Shown here one piece after another: positions 51,994 to 61,470 of a DNA stretch of 64,000 nt. Under the pieces are notes generated by a model, which did not search any database, was not told where the DNA came from, and saw nothing but the letters and a program-made list of their open reading frames with translations. This DNA comes from Thermohalobaculum sp039815685. Its GTDB lineage: Bacteria; Pseudomonadota; Alphaproteobacteria; Rhodobacterales; Rhodobacteraceae. Each line of letters begins with the position of its first letter. The stretch's first letter is position 1. Made by a program: the position numbers and the translations under genes. Where the stretch lies: contig JBCBYV010000022.1 of assembly GCA_039815685.1 (NCBI GenBank), forward strand, positions 1 through 64,000, written 5' to 3'.

Positions 51994-52872
51994 ATGAAGT
52001 TCCTTGTCTCGATCGGCGCCCGGGCGTCGCGCCCGCTCCTGATCCTGCTTCTGGCCATGTGGTGCGCCGTCGGGACGCAGGCTATGGCAGCCGGGCCACT
52101 AGAAGGCCGATTTTACGGTATCGACGGCGCGGACGGTGCCGAGCTGCGCGTCAGCCGCGGTGACGGCGCTTTTGCTGCGACAATCCGCGATGGCGACGGC
52201 GGCAGCCGCGATTTCAGTCTCACGCCCGAGGGCGGCGGGGCCGCCGGGATGCTCCGGATGGATGGCCGGCAGGTCCTGATGCGCCTTGACCCGGTGGAGT
52301 TCGGCGTGGAGGCGCTGATCGTGCCGGTGGCCGAGGGCGGCAAGCTGATCACCGAACAGTCGCAGGTCTTCGTCTTCGTGCGGTCCGATATCGATCTGCC
52401 CGAGATGCCGGAGGGCTTCATTGCGCCGCCCCCGCCCTCCCAACGTGTCGTGCCGGCCTACAGTTTCCTTTCCTCCTATCAGTTCTGGTCGCCTGCTGCC
52501 GTGCGGGACGGCTATGCGAGACTGCCGACCCGCCACCGCACGCTGATACGCCTCTTCCCTGCGGTGCAGCTCGACGTGATCTGGAAGCTCTGCCTCGCGG
52601 AGGGGGCGGAGGTGGAACTCGGCACGGCCACGCGGGGGCAGGGCGTCTCCTGCGGCGAGGTGCGCGAGGTGATCTCTCGTGCGCAATCCGAGGGGCGGTT
52701 CGGAGACTACAAAGCAGAGGTGACAGAGCAGTCCGACACCCTCATCACGGCGGTGCGCTGCGGTGACAACTTCGTTGAGAGCAAGCGGACCTGCGACGAT
52801 GCAGCAGTCAACGTCAGCCGAATGGCGACATCGCTTGAGACGGCGGCCAATGTGCTCGACCGCTACCGCTGA
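51994..52872 (+). CDS. Unrecognised secreted protein
   Basis: I do not recognise a family. The 292-residue product has a clear signal peptide (basic start, hydrophobic LLILLLAMWCAVG, alanine-rich cleavage region AMAAGPLEG near residue 33). The mature part is beta-rich at first (GRFYGIDGADGAELRVSRG, then a segment resembling a small lipocalin-like or immunoglobulin-like module to about residue 130). A proline-rich turn (IAPPPPSQRVVP) and a more helical C-terminal half with cysteines near residues 202, 224, 256 and 268 follow. ATG 51994 is preferred. It is divergent from the LysR gene. Confidence 0.75.
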   Translation: MKFLVSIGARASRPLLILLLAMWCAVGTQAMAAGPLEGRFYGIDGADGAELRVSRGDGAFAATIRDGDGGSRDFSLTPEGGGAAGMLRMDGRQVLMRLDPVEFGVEALIVPVAEGGKLITEQSQVFVFVRSDIDLPEMPEGFIAPPPPSQRVVPAYSFLSSYQFWSPAAVRDGYARLPTRHRTLIRLFPAVQLDVIWKLCLAEGAEVELGTATRGQGVSCGEVREVISRAQSEGRFGDYKAEVTEQSDTLITAVRCGDNFVESKRTCDDAAVNVSRMATSLETAANVLDRYR

Positions 52873-52905
52873 GGTCGGGTCCGCCGCCCGACCCCCGAGA
52901 CGAGT

Positions 52906-53238
52906 TCAGCGCTGGTGGTGCAGCGTCCGACGGTTCTTGCTGCCCCAGTCCTCGATCCACTCAAGCACCGGACGGAGCGCTTCGCCCTTGGGAGTGATCC
53001 GATACTCGAGCCGACGCGCGCCGCTGTGGACGGGACGTTTTTCGAGGATGCCCTCGTCAACCAGCCGGGCGAGCCGGTTGGATAGAATATTCCGCGCGAC
53101 GCCAAGGCGACGCTGGAAAGTGTCGAACCGAGTGATGCCGCGCAGCGCGGCCCAAACAATTAGCAATGTCCAGCTGTCGCCGATCTGGCGAACGGCATCG
53201 GTCATCGCCGAGATTTCTGCCTGTTCTAAGTCGGCCAC
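52906..53238 (-). CDS. HxlR family transcriptional regulator
   Basis: A 110-residue winged-helix protein of the HxlR family (IGDSWTLLIVWAALRGITRFDTFQ across residues 19-42; ILSNRLARLVDEGILEKRPV near 51-70; YRITPKGEALRPVLEWI near 78-94). The N-terminal cysteine of redox-sensing members is absent (QIGDSW in place of a CP-containing start). The start is a GTG at 53238 with GGAAGG 9 nt upstream. It is divergent from an SDR gene, 169 nt away, which it may regulate; TTTCC-N7-GGAAA at 53277-53293 in that gap is a candidate operator. Confidence 0.87.
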   Translation of the reverse strand: MADLEQAEISAMTDAVRQIGDSWTLLIVWAALRGITRFDTFQRRLGVARNILSNRLARLVDEGILEKRPVHSGARRLEYRITPKGEALRPVLEWIEDWGSKNRRTLHHQR

Positions 53239-53407
53239 TTCATGTTCCTTCCACTCTCGTGCGCAGATGCACGCTGTTTCCGTATCATGGAAATGGTCTC
53301 TGCACTCCGGACGATCACGATACCGCCTGCAGAATGTGATCAGAAACCCCTTCCAAGGCCCGTTTGTTTCAATCGGGCAGAATAGTTAAGGAAACTTGAC
53401 ACAAAAT

Positions 53408-54175
53408 ATGTCGCATGAATCTGACACTTCGACAAGGCTTGATGGCCGAGTGATTCTCGTAACCGGCGCCTCCTCCGGCCTTGGTGCGCATATAGCAACC
53501 AAATTAGCGGCAGATGGCGCAACAATCTTTGCTGCAGCACGTCGAACAGAGCGTTTGCAGGGATTGCCAGGGGTTGCAGAGGGAAATTTGTTGCCAATCG
53601 AGATGGACGTAAGTGATTCGTTTTCGGTTGAGCGCGGTTTCGAAGCTGCCCTAGCGAAAACCAATCGCCTTGATGGTCTTGTGAATAATGCGGGCATCGC
53701 CTGGAGCGGTCGTGCGCTGGAGATGCACACTGACGACTGGCGGAGGGTGATCGACACCAACCTGACCGGTGCATTCATCGTCGCGCGCACGGCGGCACGG
53801 GCCATGGCCGAGACCGGTGGCGGCGCGATCGTCTCCACGGCCTCGATCCTGGGCTTCGGAACGGGACCTGGCGTCGCCGCCTATGCCGCATCCAAGGCCG
53901 CGGTCGTGCATCTCACCCGCTCGCTCGCGCTCGAATGGGCGCGGCACGGGATCCGCGTGAATGCGATTGCGCCCGGCTACTTTCCGACGGAGATGAACAG
54001 CGACTACCTCGAGAGCGCCGCCGGCCAGGAGCTTCGAAAGGACATCCCGATGCGCCGCTTCGGTCGCTACAGCGATCTCGACGGGCCGATCAGGCTGCTC
54101 CTGTCGGATGCGGGGAGCTACATCACGGGCGTGACCCTGCCCGTCGATGGCGGGCATCTCTGCCGCCCGCTCTGA
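53408..54175 (+). CDS. Short-chain dehydrogenase/reductase
   Basis: A classical SDR of 255 residues from the ATG. The cofactor motif VTGASSGLGAHIA is near residues 18-30, LVNNAGIAW near 95-103, the catalytic serine in VSTASILGFG near 142-151, and YAASKAA near 158-164. The substrate is unknown. The gene is a composition mosaic: about 45-53% GC over 53401-53640 by hand count, against about 68% over 53881-53940, with the change near 53690-53760. The low-GC tract extends upstream through the shared promoter with the HxlR gene. That suggests recombination with foreign DNA. Confidence 0.88.
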   Translation: MSHESDTSTRLDGRVILVTGASSGLGAHIATKLAADGATIFAAARRTERLQGLPGVAEGNLLPIEMDVSDSFSVERGFEAALAKTNRLDGLVNNAGIAWSGRALEMHTDDWRRVIDTNLTGAFIVARTAARAMAETGGGAIVSTASILGFGTGPGVAAYAASKAAVVHLTRSLALEWARHGIRVNAIAPGYFPTEMNSDYLESAAGQELRKDIPMRRFGRYSDLDGPIRLLLSDAGSYITGVTLPVDGGHLCRPL

Positions 54176-54183
54176 GCCGCGCT

Positions 54184-55485
54184 TCAGCCGGCGCCAAGCA
54201 CCGTGTTGCTTTCGATCCGGGCGTCGATGCGCCGGACCATGTCCTTGTAGGTTGCGCTCTCGACGTTCCTGTAGGCGCGTTCGAAGGCATCGGCGCTCAT
54301 GCCAGAGGGAAGGTCGCGGTGCTCCGGCAGCAGGTCGCGGTCCCGTCCGATCCGGCCGGCGAGCGCGCGCCAGTCCGCCGGGTTGCCCGCCAGCACGACC
54401 TCGGCAAAGCGGATACCGGCACGATCCGCCATCAGATCGTCGAAGCTGAAACCGGTGCCGCCATCGCTGTCCATCAGCTCCTTGGCCTCGCCGACGGCGA
54501 AGGAGCCTGCACTGTCCGCCGCGGCCGCTAGCGCTGCGGAGATGGTGAAGTGTTTCTTGAGATCGTTTCGACCGGCCAGCCGCGCCGGGTTGCAGGGCGC
54601 GCCGGACCGCCCCTCGGGCACCACGTTGCCGATGACGAGCTGCATGCTCCAGGTCCCGCAATCGACGCCGAGGGCGAAGAGCATCGCCTCCGCCTCCGCC
54701 CGCCGGCTTCCCCCGGCCTCCACGCGGTCCGCAGCGGTGCGGAGGGCCAGTGCCACATGAGGGGCAAGCTCCGTACCGAAGCGCTTGCCATCGTTGGTCG
54801 CCGCGTCGAATGCTTCGAGATAGGCGGAGACCTGTTCTGGCCGGCTGCGAAAGGCGAGGCCGCGTAGCGTATCCTTGAACCTGCCGGCGAGCGCGTTGCG
54901 TCCGGAGAGGTCCATGTTGATGTCGAGCCTCGCCACGCCGTCGGAGAGGCGCACCGCGCCGACGGCGGTACGCGCGAGCTTGCCTGTGTCCCCTCCCAGC
55001 ACGAGGTCGAGCACCGCCGCACCCGTGGGCACGATCCAGCCAGCCGGGATCTCGATTGGGCCCATGGCGACGCGGCTGAGCCCGATGCCCTCCTCGCTCG
55101 CCGGTACCGCTGCGGTCAGGTTGTACCACCCGGCGCCCTCGATGAACGGGATCGGCACGGCGATGGTGAGGGCCATCTCCTCCACCCCGTCCGGGCCCGG
55201 GCCGATATGCGCGTCGCCGCGGAGGCCGGGGATGAAGCGGGCACCGAGGGCGACCGCGCTCTCCAGGTCAGCGGCCTCGATCGTTAGCGGCCCTTCCTCG
55301 TCACCGCGGGTGATCGCCCGGAATTCGTTGAGGAGCCGGTTGAAGCGCCCTGCCTGCTCGCCGGAGACGACGCTGTCAGGGCCGACCGCGGGGGCGTCTT
55401 GCCGTCCGATCGCCAGGACGGCGATGGGGCCGAGGATGATCAGCGCGAGGAAAAGGTAGATGACACGGCGGATGGTCTTGAACAT
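54184..55485 (-). CDS. Membrane-anchored protein of unknown function
   Basis: I recognise no firm family. The 433-residue product begins with one membrane helix (VIYLFLALIILGPIAVLAIG, residues 8-27) and is otherwise exported or periplasmic. The first 250 residues look beta-rich (repeated short segments such as LTIAVPIPFIEGAGWYNL and GVARLDINMDLSG). The last third has KKHFTISAALAAA, GEAKELMDS and GFSFDDLMADRAG near residues 308-350, a pattern like the YfiM/DUF2279 helical family, which I mark as inference. It is convergent with the SDR gene, separated by 8 nt. Confidence 0.7.
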   Translation of the reverse strand: MFKTIRRVIYLFLALIILGPIAVLAIGRQDAPAVGPDSVVSGEQAGRFNRLLNEFRAITRGDEEGPLTIEAADLESAVALGARFIPGLRGDAHIGPGPDGVEEMALTIAVPIPFIEGAGWYNLTAAVPASEEGIGLSRVAMGPIEIPAGWIVPTGAAVLDLVLGGDTGKLARTAVGAVRLSDGVARLDINMDLSGRNALAGRFKDTLRGLAFRSRPEQVSAYLEAFDAATNDGKRFGTELAPHVALALRTAADRVEAGGSRRAEAEAMLFALGVDCGTWSMQLVIGNVVPEGRSGAPCNPARLAGRNDLKKHFTISAALAAAADSAGSFAVGEAKELMDSDGGTGFSFDDLMADRAGIRFAEVVLAGNPADWRALAGRIGRDRDLLPEHRDLPSGMSADAFERAYRNVESATYKDMVRRIDARIESNTVLGAG

Positions 55486-55651
55486 GAAAGGGCGCCCGAC
55501 TGCGTTGCGGATGCGAACCGCTTGATCCTGCCCCGGCAAGGGGTCGCAGCCCAGAACTTTCCAGCGCGGGGATTGCGCACAGCGAGCATAGTCCCGAGGG
55601 TCGTGCGCCGCAGACAACAAGCATCGCGACAACAAAGCCCGGGAGGACGGC

Positions 55652-56851
55652 ATGGACTTCACCCTGGACGCAGCATCCGAGGGCTATCGCGCCCGGGTGG
55701 CCGCGCATGTGGCCGAGCACATCCTGCCACTAGAGGCCGATCCTCAGAACTTCGCCGACCATGGCAACCTGCCGGAGGATGTGCTGGCGCGGGAGCGGGC
55801 ACGGGTGCGGGAGGCAGGGCTCTGGGCGCCCAACCTGCCGGCCGAGCATGGCGGACTGGGTCTGTCCTTCGCGGGGCTCGCCGCGTCCTATGAGGAGATG
55901 AACCGCTCGGTCTTCGGTCCCGTCTGCTTCGGGGCGGCGGCGCCTGATGACGGGAACATGCGGCTCCTGGCACAGATCGGGACGGCTGAACAGCAGGATT
56001 GGTGGCTGAAGCCGGTGGCGGCGGGCGTGGAGCGGTCGGCTTTCGCGATGACCGAGCCTGCGCCCGGAGCGGGGTCCGACCCCTCGATGATGCGCACGCG
56101 GGCGGAAAAGACGAACACCGGTTACAGGATCTACGGGCGCAAGTGGTACATAACGGGCGCCGGGGTCGCGCGGAAGTTCATCCTGATGGCCCGAACCTCG
56201 GACGATGCGCGGAAGGGCCTGACGGCGTTCCTGTTCGACGCGGACCAGCCCGGTTGGCACATTGAGCGGCGCATCGGGATCATGGGGCCTGAGGAGCATG
56301 GCGGGCATTGCGAGCTCGTCTTCGACGGGCTCGAGGTGCCCTTCGAGAACGTGCTGCTGGAGGAGGGCGACGGGCTCAAGGTCACGCAGATCCGCCTTGG
56401 CCCTGCGCGCCTCACGCATTGCATGCGCTGGCTGGGGCTTGCCAAGCGCTGCATGGAGATCGCCTCCGATTACGCGGCTGAGCGGCAGGGGTTCGGCGTG
56501 CGGCTCGCGGAACGGGAGACGGTTCAGGTGCGCCTCGGCAATCTCGCCAAGGAGATCGAGGTCGGCCGGCTCCTGACGATGAAGGCTGCGTGGCTGCTCG
56601 ACCAGGGCGACCGGGCCAAGACCGCCGTCAGCATGGCGAAGATCCATGTGGCCGACACGCTCCATCGCGCGGCGGATGATGCGATCCAGATCTGCGGCGC
56701 GCGCGGCTATTCGACGGACACGGTGCTTGAGTGGATCTACCGCTACGCCCGCCAGGCCCGGCTGGTCGATGGGGCGGACGAAGTACACAAGATGGTGCTG
56801 TCGCAGGCTTACGGGCGGGAGGGCGCGAGCCTCTGGCGCTGGGGTGCCTGA
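55652..56851 (+). CDS. Acyl-CoA dehydrogenase
   Basis: FAD-dependent acyl-CoA dehydrogenase of 399 residues, oxidising an acyl-CoA to its enoyl form. The substrate/FAD motif FAMTEPAPGAGSDPSMM is near residues 132-148, and FILMARTSDDARKGLTAFL follows near 176-194. The C-terminal helical domain has ICGARGYSTDTVLEWIYRYARQARLVDGADEVHKM (in parts) from residue 350, the classical signature region. Sequence style is closer to the long-chain or ACAD10/11-like acyl-CoA dehydrogenases than to short-chain ones. The substrate is not fixed. It is convergent with the hydrolase gene, 3 nt away. Confidence 0.9.
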   Translation: MDFTLDAASEGYRARVAAHVAEHILPLEADPQNFADHGNLPEDVLARERARVREAGLWAPNLPAEHGGLGLSFAGLAASYEEMNRSVFGPVCFGAAAPDDGNMRLLAQIGTAEQQDWWLKPVAAGVERSAFAMTEPAPGAGSDPSMMRTRAEKTNTGYRIYGRKWYITGAGVARKFILMARTSDDARKGLTAFLFDADQPGWHIERRIGIMGPEEHGGHCELVFDGLEVPFENVLLEEGDGLKVTQIRLGPARLTHCMRWLGLAKRCMEIASDYAAERQGFGVRLAERETVQVRLGNLAKEIEVGRLLTMKAAWLLDQGDRAKTAVSMAKIHVADTLHRAADDAIQICGARGYSTDTVLEWIYRYARQARLVDGADEVHKMVLSQAYGREGASLWRWGA

Positions 56852-56854
56852 GGC

Positions 56855-57781
56855 TCAGAGGAAGCGGGCCAGTCCCTCCGCCCGTTCGACATTCGCCGTC
56901 AGCATCGCGGTGACATCTTCGGTGTGGGTGTGATGCGGCATGTGGCCGGCATTGTCGATCAGGTGGAGTGTCGCCTTCGGCAGCCGCAGCGCGAGGCGTT
57001 CGGCGTGGATGCTCGCCGGCACGGTCGTGTCGGCGGTTCCGTGGATGATCGCCGTCGGGCAGGTGATCTCGGGGTAGTAGGGGATGCGCACCATGAGCTG
57101 GCGGTGGAGGCTCAGCACCGCGCGCGCATTCAGGCGGAAGGTGCGCGGGCGGAGCGCGAGGTCCACCGCCGCGCCGTCCCGATAGCCAGCCGGCACCGGG
57201 TCCGGCGCGAAGATATCGCGGAGCGTGCTCTCTACGAACGTGCTGGGTGCTGCTGGCGCGAACTGGCTCAAGAGGCGCCCCAGAATGGGCGAGCCGGACA
57301 CGTGGTAGAGGGGTGCTAGCGATCCGCCCCAATCCATCGACGCGCCGGCGATGATCCCGAGGCTAGCCACATCCTTGGGTCGCGCCCGTGCCCAGGCGAG
57401 CGCCAGCGCCCCGCCGTAGGAGTGTCCCACGAGATGGTAGCGAGGATGGCCGAGCGCGTGCATCGCCTTGCGCAGGACGCGCACTTGCGTCGACAGTAGC
57501 TCCGAGCGCGGGAAAAAGCTCGAATGCCCGAAGCCCGGCCGGTCAAGCGCGATCACCCGAAGCCGCCTGGCAAGCGATGGCTGAAGCGCGAAGCTGAAGT
57601 CGCGCAGATTGCCGCTGGCACCATGCAGCAGCACGACCGGAAGCCGCGTCGCCCGGTCGCCGCCGCCGGCCGGGCCATCGGCGAGAAAGTGAATGCCGCG
57701 TTGCTCGACCGTCACCAGCCCGCCGATGCGGTCGGTCCGCGATGGCCGACGATGGTCGGCTAGATTTACGACGCGCGCCAT
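56855..57781 (-). CDS. Alpha/beta hydrolase
   Basis: A 308-residue alpha/beta-hydrolase fold enzyme. The oxyanion motif VVLLHGASGNLRDFSF starts near residue 49, the nucleophile elbow is GHSYGG near residue 119, the acidic residue is probably in IIHGTADTTVP near residue 252, and the histidine in DNAGHMPHHTH near residue 279. The substrate is unknown. The ATG start at 57781 is preceded by a low-GC region shared with the next divergent gene. Confidence 0.87.
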   Translation of the reverse strand: MARVVNLADHRRPSRTDRIGGLVTVEQRGIHFLADGPAGGGDRATRLPVVLLHGASGNLRDFSFALQPSLARRLRVIALDRPGFGHSSFFPRSELLSTQVRVLRKAMHALGHPRYHLVGHSYGGALALAWARARPKDVASLGIIAGASMDWGGSLAPLYHVSGSPILGRLLSQFAPAAPSTFVESTLRDIFAPDPVPAGYRDGAAVDLALRPRTFRLNARAVLSLHRQLMVRIPYYPEITCPTAIIHGTADTTVPASIHAERLALRLPKATLHLIDNAGHMPHHTHTEDVTAMLTANVERAEGLARFL

Positions 57782-58050
57782 GCCTTCGAGAGAGTCCGTC
57801 CTACGGGGTTTTCCTTATGGTAACCTGCCAGAGCCGGTGGCTCAGGGCCATGACAAAGCGTTGCATCTTAAAATCTGGAAAATTCTGAAAGCGAAGTTCA
57901 TGAACGCTGGGTTCGTGACGCGACTGTGCTGCTTTCGCCCATCAAATTGCGCTACGATGCCGCCAGAGGCCTCTCAATTCCTGCACATCGGCATTGCAAT
58001 AATGGTCATAAAAGCTTACCTATAAGGAGCGCCCGTAGAGGAAGACCGCC
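57782..58050. other. AT-rich divergent region, no gene
   Basis: 269 nt of notably lower GC between the hydrolase and the indolepyruvate oxidoreductase genes. No reading frame is convincing. It should contain divergent promoters, but I found no strong -35/-10 pair. TTGCAATAATGGTCATAAAA and CCTATAAGGAG near 57993-58027 are the most promoter-like parts. Confidence 0.4.
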
Positions 58051-61000
58051 ATGATGCTGCGCGACGTCTCGCTGAACGACCGCTACGATCTCGAGAAGAG
58101 CCCGGTGCTCCTCTCCGGCACGCAAGCGCTGACGCGGGCGACGTTGATGCAGCACGAGCGCGATCTTGCGGCGGGGCATAATACTGCAGGTTATGTAACG
58201 GGTTATCGCGGCTCGCCGCTCGGCGGGGTCGAAGGGGCGTTCGGACAGGCCCGCAAGGAGCTTGAGCCCGCGGGGATCCGTTTCCAGCCCGGTCTCAACG
58301 AGGATCTTGCGGCAACGGCGCTATGGGGTGCGCAGCAGGCGGAGCTGCGGGGCGAGGGGCGGCACGAGGGCGTCTTCGGTCTCTGGTACGGCAAGGGTCC
58401 GGGCGTCGATCGTACGGGCGACGTCTTCCGGCACGCCAATCTTGCCGGCACCTCGCCGCTTGGCGGTGTGCTCGCGGCTATGGGCGACGATCACACTTGC
58501 GAGAGCTCGACCACCTGCCATCAGTCCGAACTCGCGATGATGGACGCGATGGTGCCGATCCTGTCGCCCGCGGGCGTGCAGGAACTGCTCGACATCATGA
58601 TCACCGGCTGGGCGCTCAGCCGCTATGCCGGCCTCTGGGTCGGGATCAAGGCGATGAAGGACACGGTGGAGGCGACGGCGGTGGTGGATGGCGATCCGCA
58701 TCGCGTGCACCTCTCCGCGCCGGAGTTCGAGATGCCGGAGGGCGGCCTCAACATCCGGCTGAAGGACACGCCGCAGCAGCAGGAAGCGCGCCTCCACGAC
58801 TACAAGCGTTATGCCGCCCAGGCCTTTGCCCGCGCCAACGCGCTCGACGGGCGGCGTCTGGGCAAGCCCGGTGCCCGTCTCGGCATCGTCTCGTCGGGCA
58901 AGAGCTGGCTCGATCTCGAAAGCGCCCTCGCCACGCTCGGCATCGGTCCGCGCGAGGCCGAGGCGCTCGGCATCACGACCTACAAGGTCGGGATGGTCTG
59001 GCCGCTCGAACCGCAGGGGCTGGTCGCCTGGGCAGAGGGGCTCGATACGATCCTGGTGATCGAGGAGAAGCGCGCGGTCATCGAGACGCAGGCCAAGGAG
59101 ATCCTGTTCAATACCCCCGGCCGTACCCGGATGATCGGCAAGCAGGATCTGGAGGGACGCTCGCTGCTCCCCGCCAAGCTCGACCTCAACCCGCCCAAGA
59201 TCGCCGAGGCCATTGGCTATGCGCTCGGCCTCGAAGGCATCGAGCATCCGCCCGCCGCCGAGGGCCTCGCCCGCCTGCAGGCCCTTTCCGAGGGTTCCAA
59301 CGCTCCTTCGCTCGCCGAGCGCCAGCCCTGGTTCTGTGCTGGCTGTCCGCATTCCTCCTCGACGCGTATCCCCGAGGGCGCGCGCGCCTATGCCGGCATC
59401 GGCTGTCATTACATGGTGCAGTGGATGGATCGGGAGACCGAGGGCTACACGCATATGGGCGGGGAGGGCGCCAACTGGATCGGTGAGGCACCGTTCTCGA
59501 AGCGCCCGCACGTCTTCCAGAACATCGGCGACGGGACGTACAATCACTCTGGCCTGATGGCGATCCGCGCCGCCGTCGCGAGCGGCACGACCATCACCTA
59601 CAAGGTTCTCTACAACGACGCCGTCGCCATGACGGGCGGGCAGAACCACGAGGGTGGCCTCACGCCGTCCCAGATCGCGGCCGAACTCCTCGCCATCGGC
59701 GTCAAGCGCGTCGACTGTGTCTACGATGAAAAGGAGGGCGAGCCGCTGCTCCCCGCAGGCGTGCAAGCCCATACGCGCGAACACCTCTTGAGCGTCGAGC
59801 GGGAATTTCAGGAAATCGAGGGCACGACCGCCATCATTTACGTCCAGACCTGTGCTGCGGAGAAACGCCGCCGCCGCAAGCGCGGACAGTTCCCCGACCC
59901 CGACCGGCGCGTCTTCATCAACCCCAGCGTCTGCGAGGGATGTGGCGACTGCGGCAAGCAGTCGAACTGCGTCGCCATCATGCCGATGGAGACCCCGCTC
60001 GGTCGCAAGCGCGAGATCGACCAGTCCGCCTGCAACAAGGATTTCTCCTGCCTGAAGGGCTTCTGCCCCAGCTTCGTGACGGTCGAGGGCGCGAAGCTGC
60101 GTGGCGGCGGGGGTGCTGACTTCGAAATCCCCGCGCTGCCCGAGCCTGCGCTGCCCGTCATGGATGGGCCCTACAACCTCCTCATCACCGGCATCGGCGG
60201 CACCGGCGTTGTCACCGTTGGCGCCCTCCTCTCCATGGCGGCGCATCTCGAGGGGAAGGGCGCATCCGAGATGCAGATGGCGGGCCTCGCCCAGAAGGGC
60301 GGTGCGGTCGCGATCCACTGCCGCCTTGCCTCCGCACCCGACGACATCAACGCCGTCCGCATCGCCACCGGGGAGGCGGATGCGCTGATCGGGGGCGACA
60401 TGGTGGTCGCCGCGTCGCCCAAGGCCCTCGGCCTGATGGCGCGCGGGCGCACGCGGGCGATCCTCTCGAGCGAGGAGGTGGTGACGGGCGCCTTCACCCG
60501 CGACACGGAGTTCCGCTTGCCCGCGAAGCGCTTGAAGCTTGCGGTCGAGGCGCGCATCGGGGCGGACGCCCTTCAGATTGTCGATGCCCAGCCCGTGGCC
60601 GAGCGCCTCCTCGGCAACACGATCTACGCCAACGTCCTCCTCCTCGGTGCTGCCTGGCAGGCCGGCCTCGTGCCGCTCTCGGAGGTAGCGCTGCGCCGTG
60701 CCATCGAGCTCAACGGCGCTGGCGTCGAGGGCAATCTCCGCGCCTTCTCGCTTGGCCGCTGGGCCGTGGCGGAGCCGGCGGCCGTTGCCGCCCTTCTCGA
60801 CCCGCCCGCGGCCGAGGAGACGTTCGAGGACAAGGTCGCGCGGCGCGAGACCCATCTCGCAGGGTTCCAGAACCGCCGCCTTGCCCGTCGCTATCGCGCT
60901 CGCGTCGATGCCGCCGTCGCAGCCGAGACGGCTGCCGGAGTGTTGGGCTTCGCCGCGGCGGTGGCGGAGGGCTATTTCAAGCTGCTCGCCTATAAGGACG

Positions 61001-61470
61001 AGTACGAGGTCGCTCGCCTCCACCACGAGACGCTGGAGACGGCCCTTGCCGGTACCTTCGCGAGCCACGGCCGCGTCACCTTCCATCTCGCGCCGCCGGT
61101 CCTCGGCCGGACGGATGCTGAGGGCCAGCCCGTGAAGACCGAGTTCGGCCCCTGGATGGCCCGCGCCTTTGCCGTCCTGCGCCACGGCAAGCATCTCCGC
61201 GGCACCCCGCTCGACCCCTTCGGCCACACGGCCGAGCGCCGGATGGAGCGCCAGCTCGCCCGAGACTACGAGGCGCTCCTGGATGAGCTGCAGACCGCGC
61301 TGACCCCTGCAAGCGCCGAGATCGCCATCGAGCTCGCGCGTTTGCCGCTCGAGATCCGGGGCTTCGGTCATGTCAAGGCGGCCAATGCCGAACGCGCCGA
61401 GCATCGTCGCACCGAACTTCTCGCCGCCTTCCGGGCAGGGCCCGCCCCCATCGCGGAAGCGGCTGAGTAG
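58051..61470 (+). CDS. Indolepyruvate:ferredoxin oxidoreductase, fused alpha/beta type
   Basis: A 1139-residue single-chain enzyme that oxidatively decarboxylates indolepyruvate and other aryl-pyruvates to acyl-CoA with ferredoxin reduction. The N-terminal pyrimidine-domain region starts YVTGYRGSPLGGVEGAF near residue 49. The thiamine-diphosphate domain has GEGANWIGEAPF near 471, GDGTYNHSGLMAIRAA near 492, and AMTGGQNHEGG near 527. Cysteine clusters VCEGCGDCGKQSNC near residue 627 and ACNKDFSCLKGFC near 660 bind iron-sulfur centres. The beta-like part, GIGGTGVVTVGALLSMAAH, begins near 714. This fused form is frequent in proteobacteria. Confidence 0.95.
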   Translation: MMLRDVSLNDRYDLEKSPVLLSGTQALTRATLMQHERDLAAGHNTAGYVTGYRGSPLGGVEGAFGQARKELEPAGIRFQPGLNEDLAATALWGAQQAELRGEGRHEGVFGLWYGKGPGVDRTGDVFRHANLAGTSPLGGVLAAMGDDHTCESSTTCHQSELAMMDAMVPILSPAGVQELLDIMITGWALSRYAGLWVGIKAMKDTVEATAVVDGDPHRVHLSAPEFEMPEGGLNIRLKDTPQQQEARLHDYKRYAAQAFARANALDGRRLGKPGARLGIVSSGKSWLDLESALATLGIGPREAEALGITTYKVGMVWPLEPQGLVAWAEGLDTILVIEEKRAVIETQAKEILFNTPGRTRMIGKQDLEGRSLLPAKLDLNPPKIAEAIGYALGLEGIEHPPAAEGLARLQALSEGSNAPSLAERQPWFCAGCPHSSSTRIPEGARAYAGIGCHYMVQWMDRETEGYTHMGGEGANWIGEAPFSKRPHVFQNIGDGTYNHSGLMAIRAAVASGTTITYKVLYNDAVAMTGGQNHEGGLTPSQIAAELLAIGVKRVDCVYDEKEGEPLLPAGVQAHTREHLLSVEREFQEIEGTTAIIYVQTCAAEKRRRRKRGQFPDPDRRVFINPSVCEGCGDCGKQSNCVAIMPMETPLGRKREIDQSACNKDFSCLKGFCPSFVTVEGAKLRGGGGADFEIPALPEPALPVMDGPYNLLITGIGGTGVVTVGALLSMAAHLEGKGASEMQMAGLAQKGGAVAIHCRLASAPDDINAVRIATGEADALIGGDMVVAASPKALGLMARGRTRAILSSEEVVTGAFTRDTEFRLPAKRLKLAVEARIGADALQIVDAQPVAERLLGNTIYANVLLLGAAWQAGLVPLSEVALRRAIELNGAGVEGNLRAFSLGRWAVAEPAAVAALLDPPAAEETFEDKVARRETHLAGFQNRRLARRYRARVDAAVAAETAAGVLGFAAAVAEGYFKLLAYKDEYEVARLHHETLETALAGTFASHGRVTFHLAPPVLGRTDAEGQPVKTEFGPWMARAFAVLRHGKHLRGTPLDPFGHTAERRMERQLARDYEALLDELQTALTPASAEIAIELARLPLEIRGFGHVKAANAERAEHRRTELLAAFRAGPAPIAEAAE

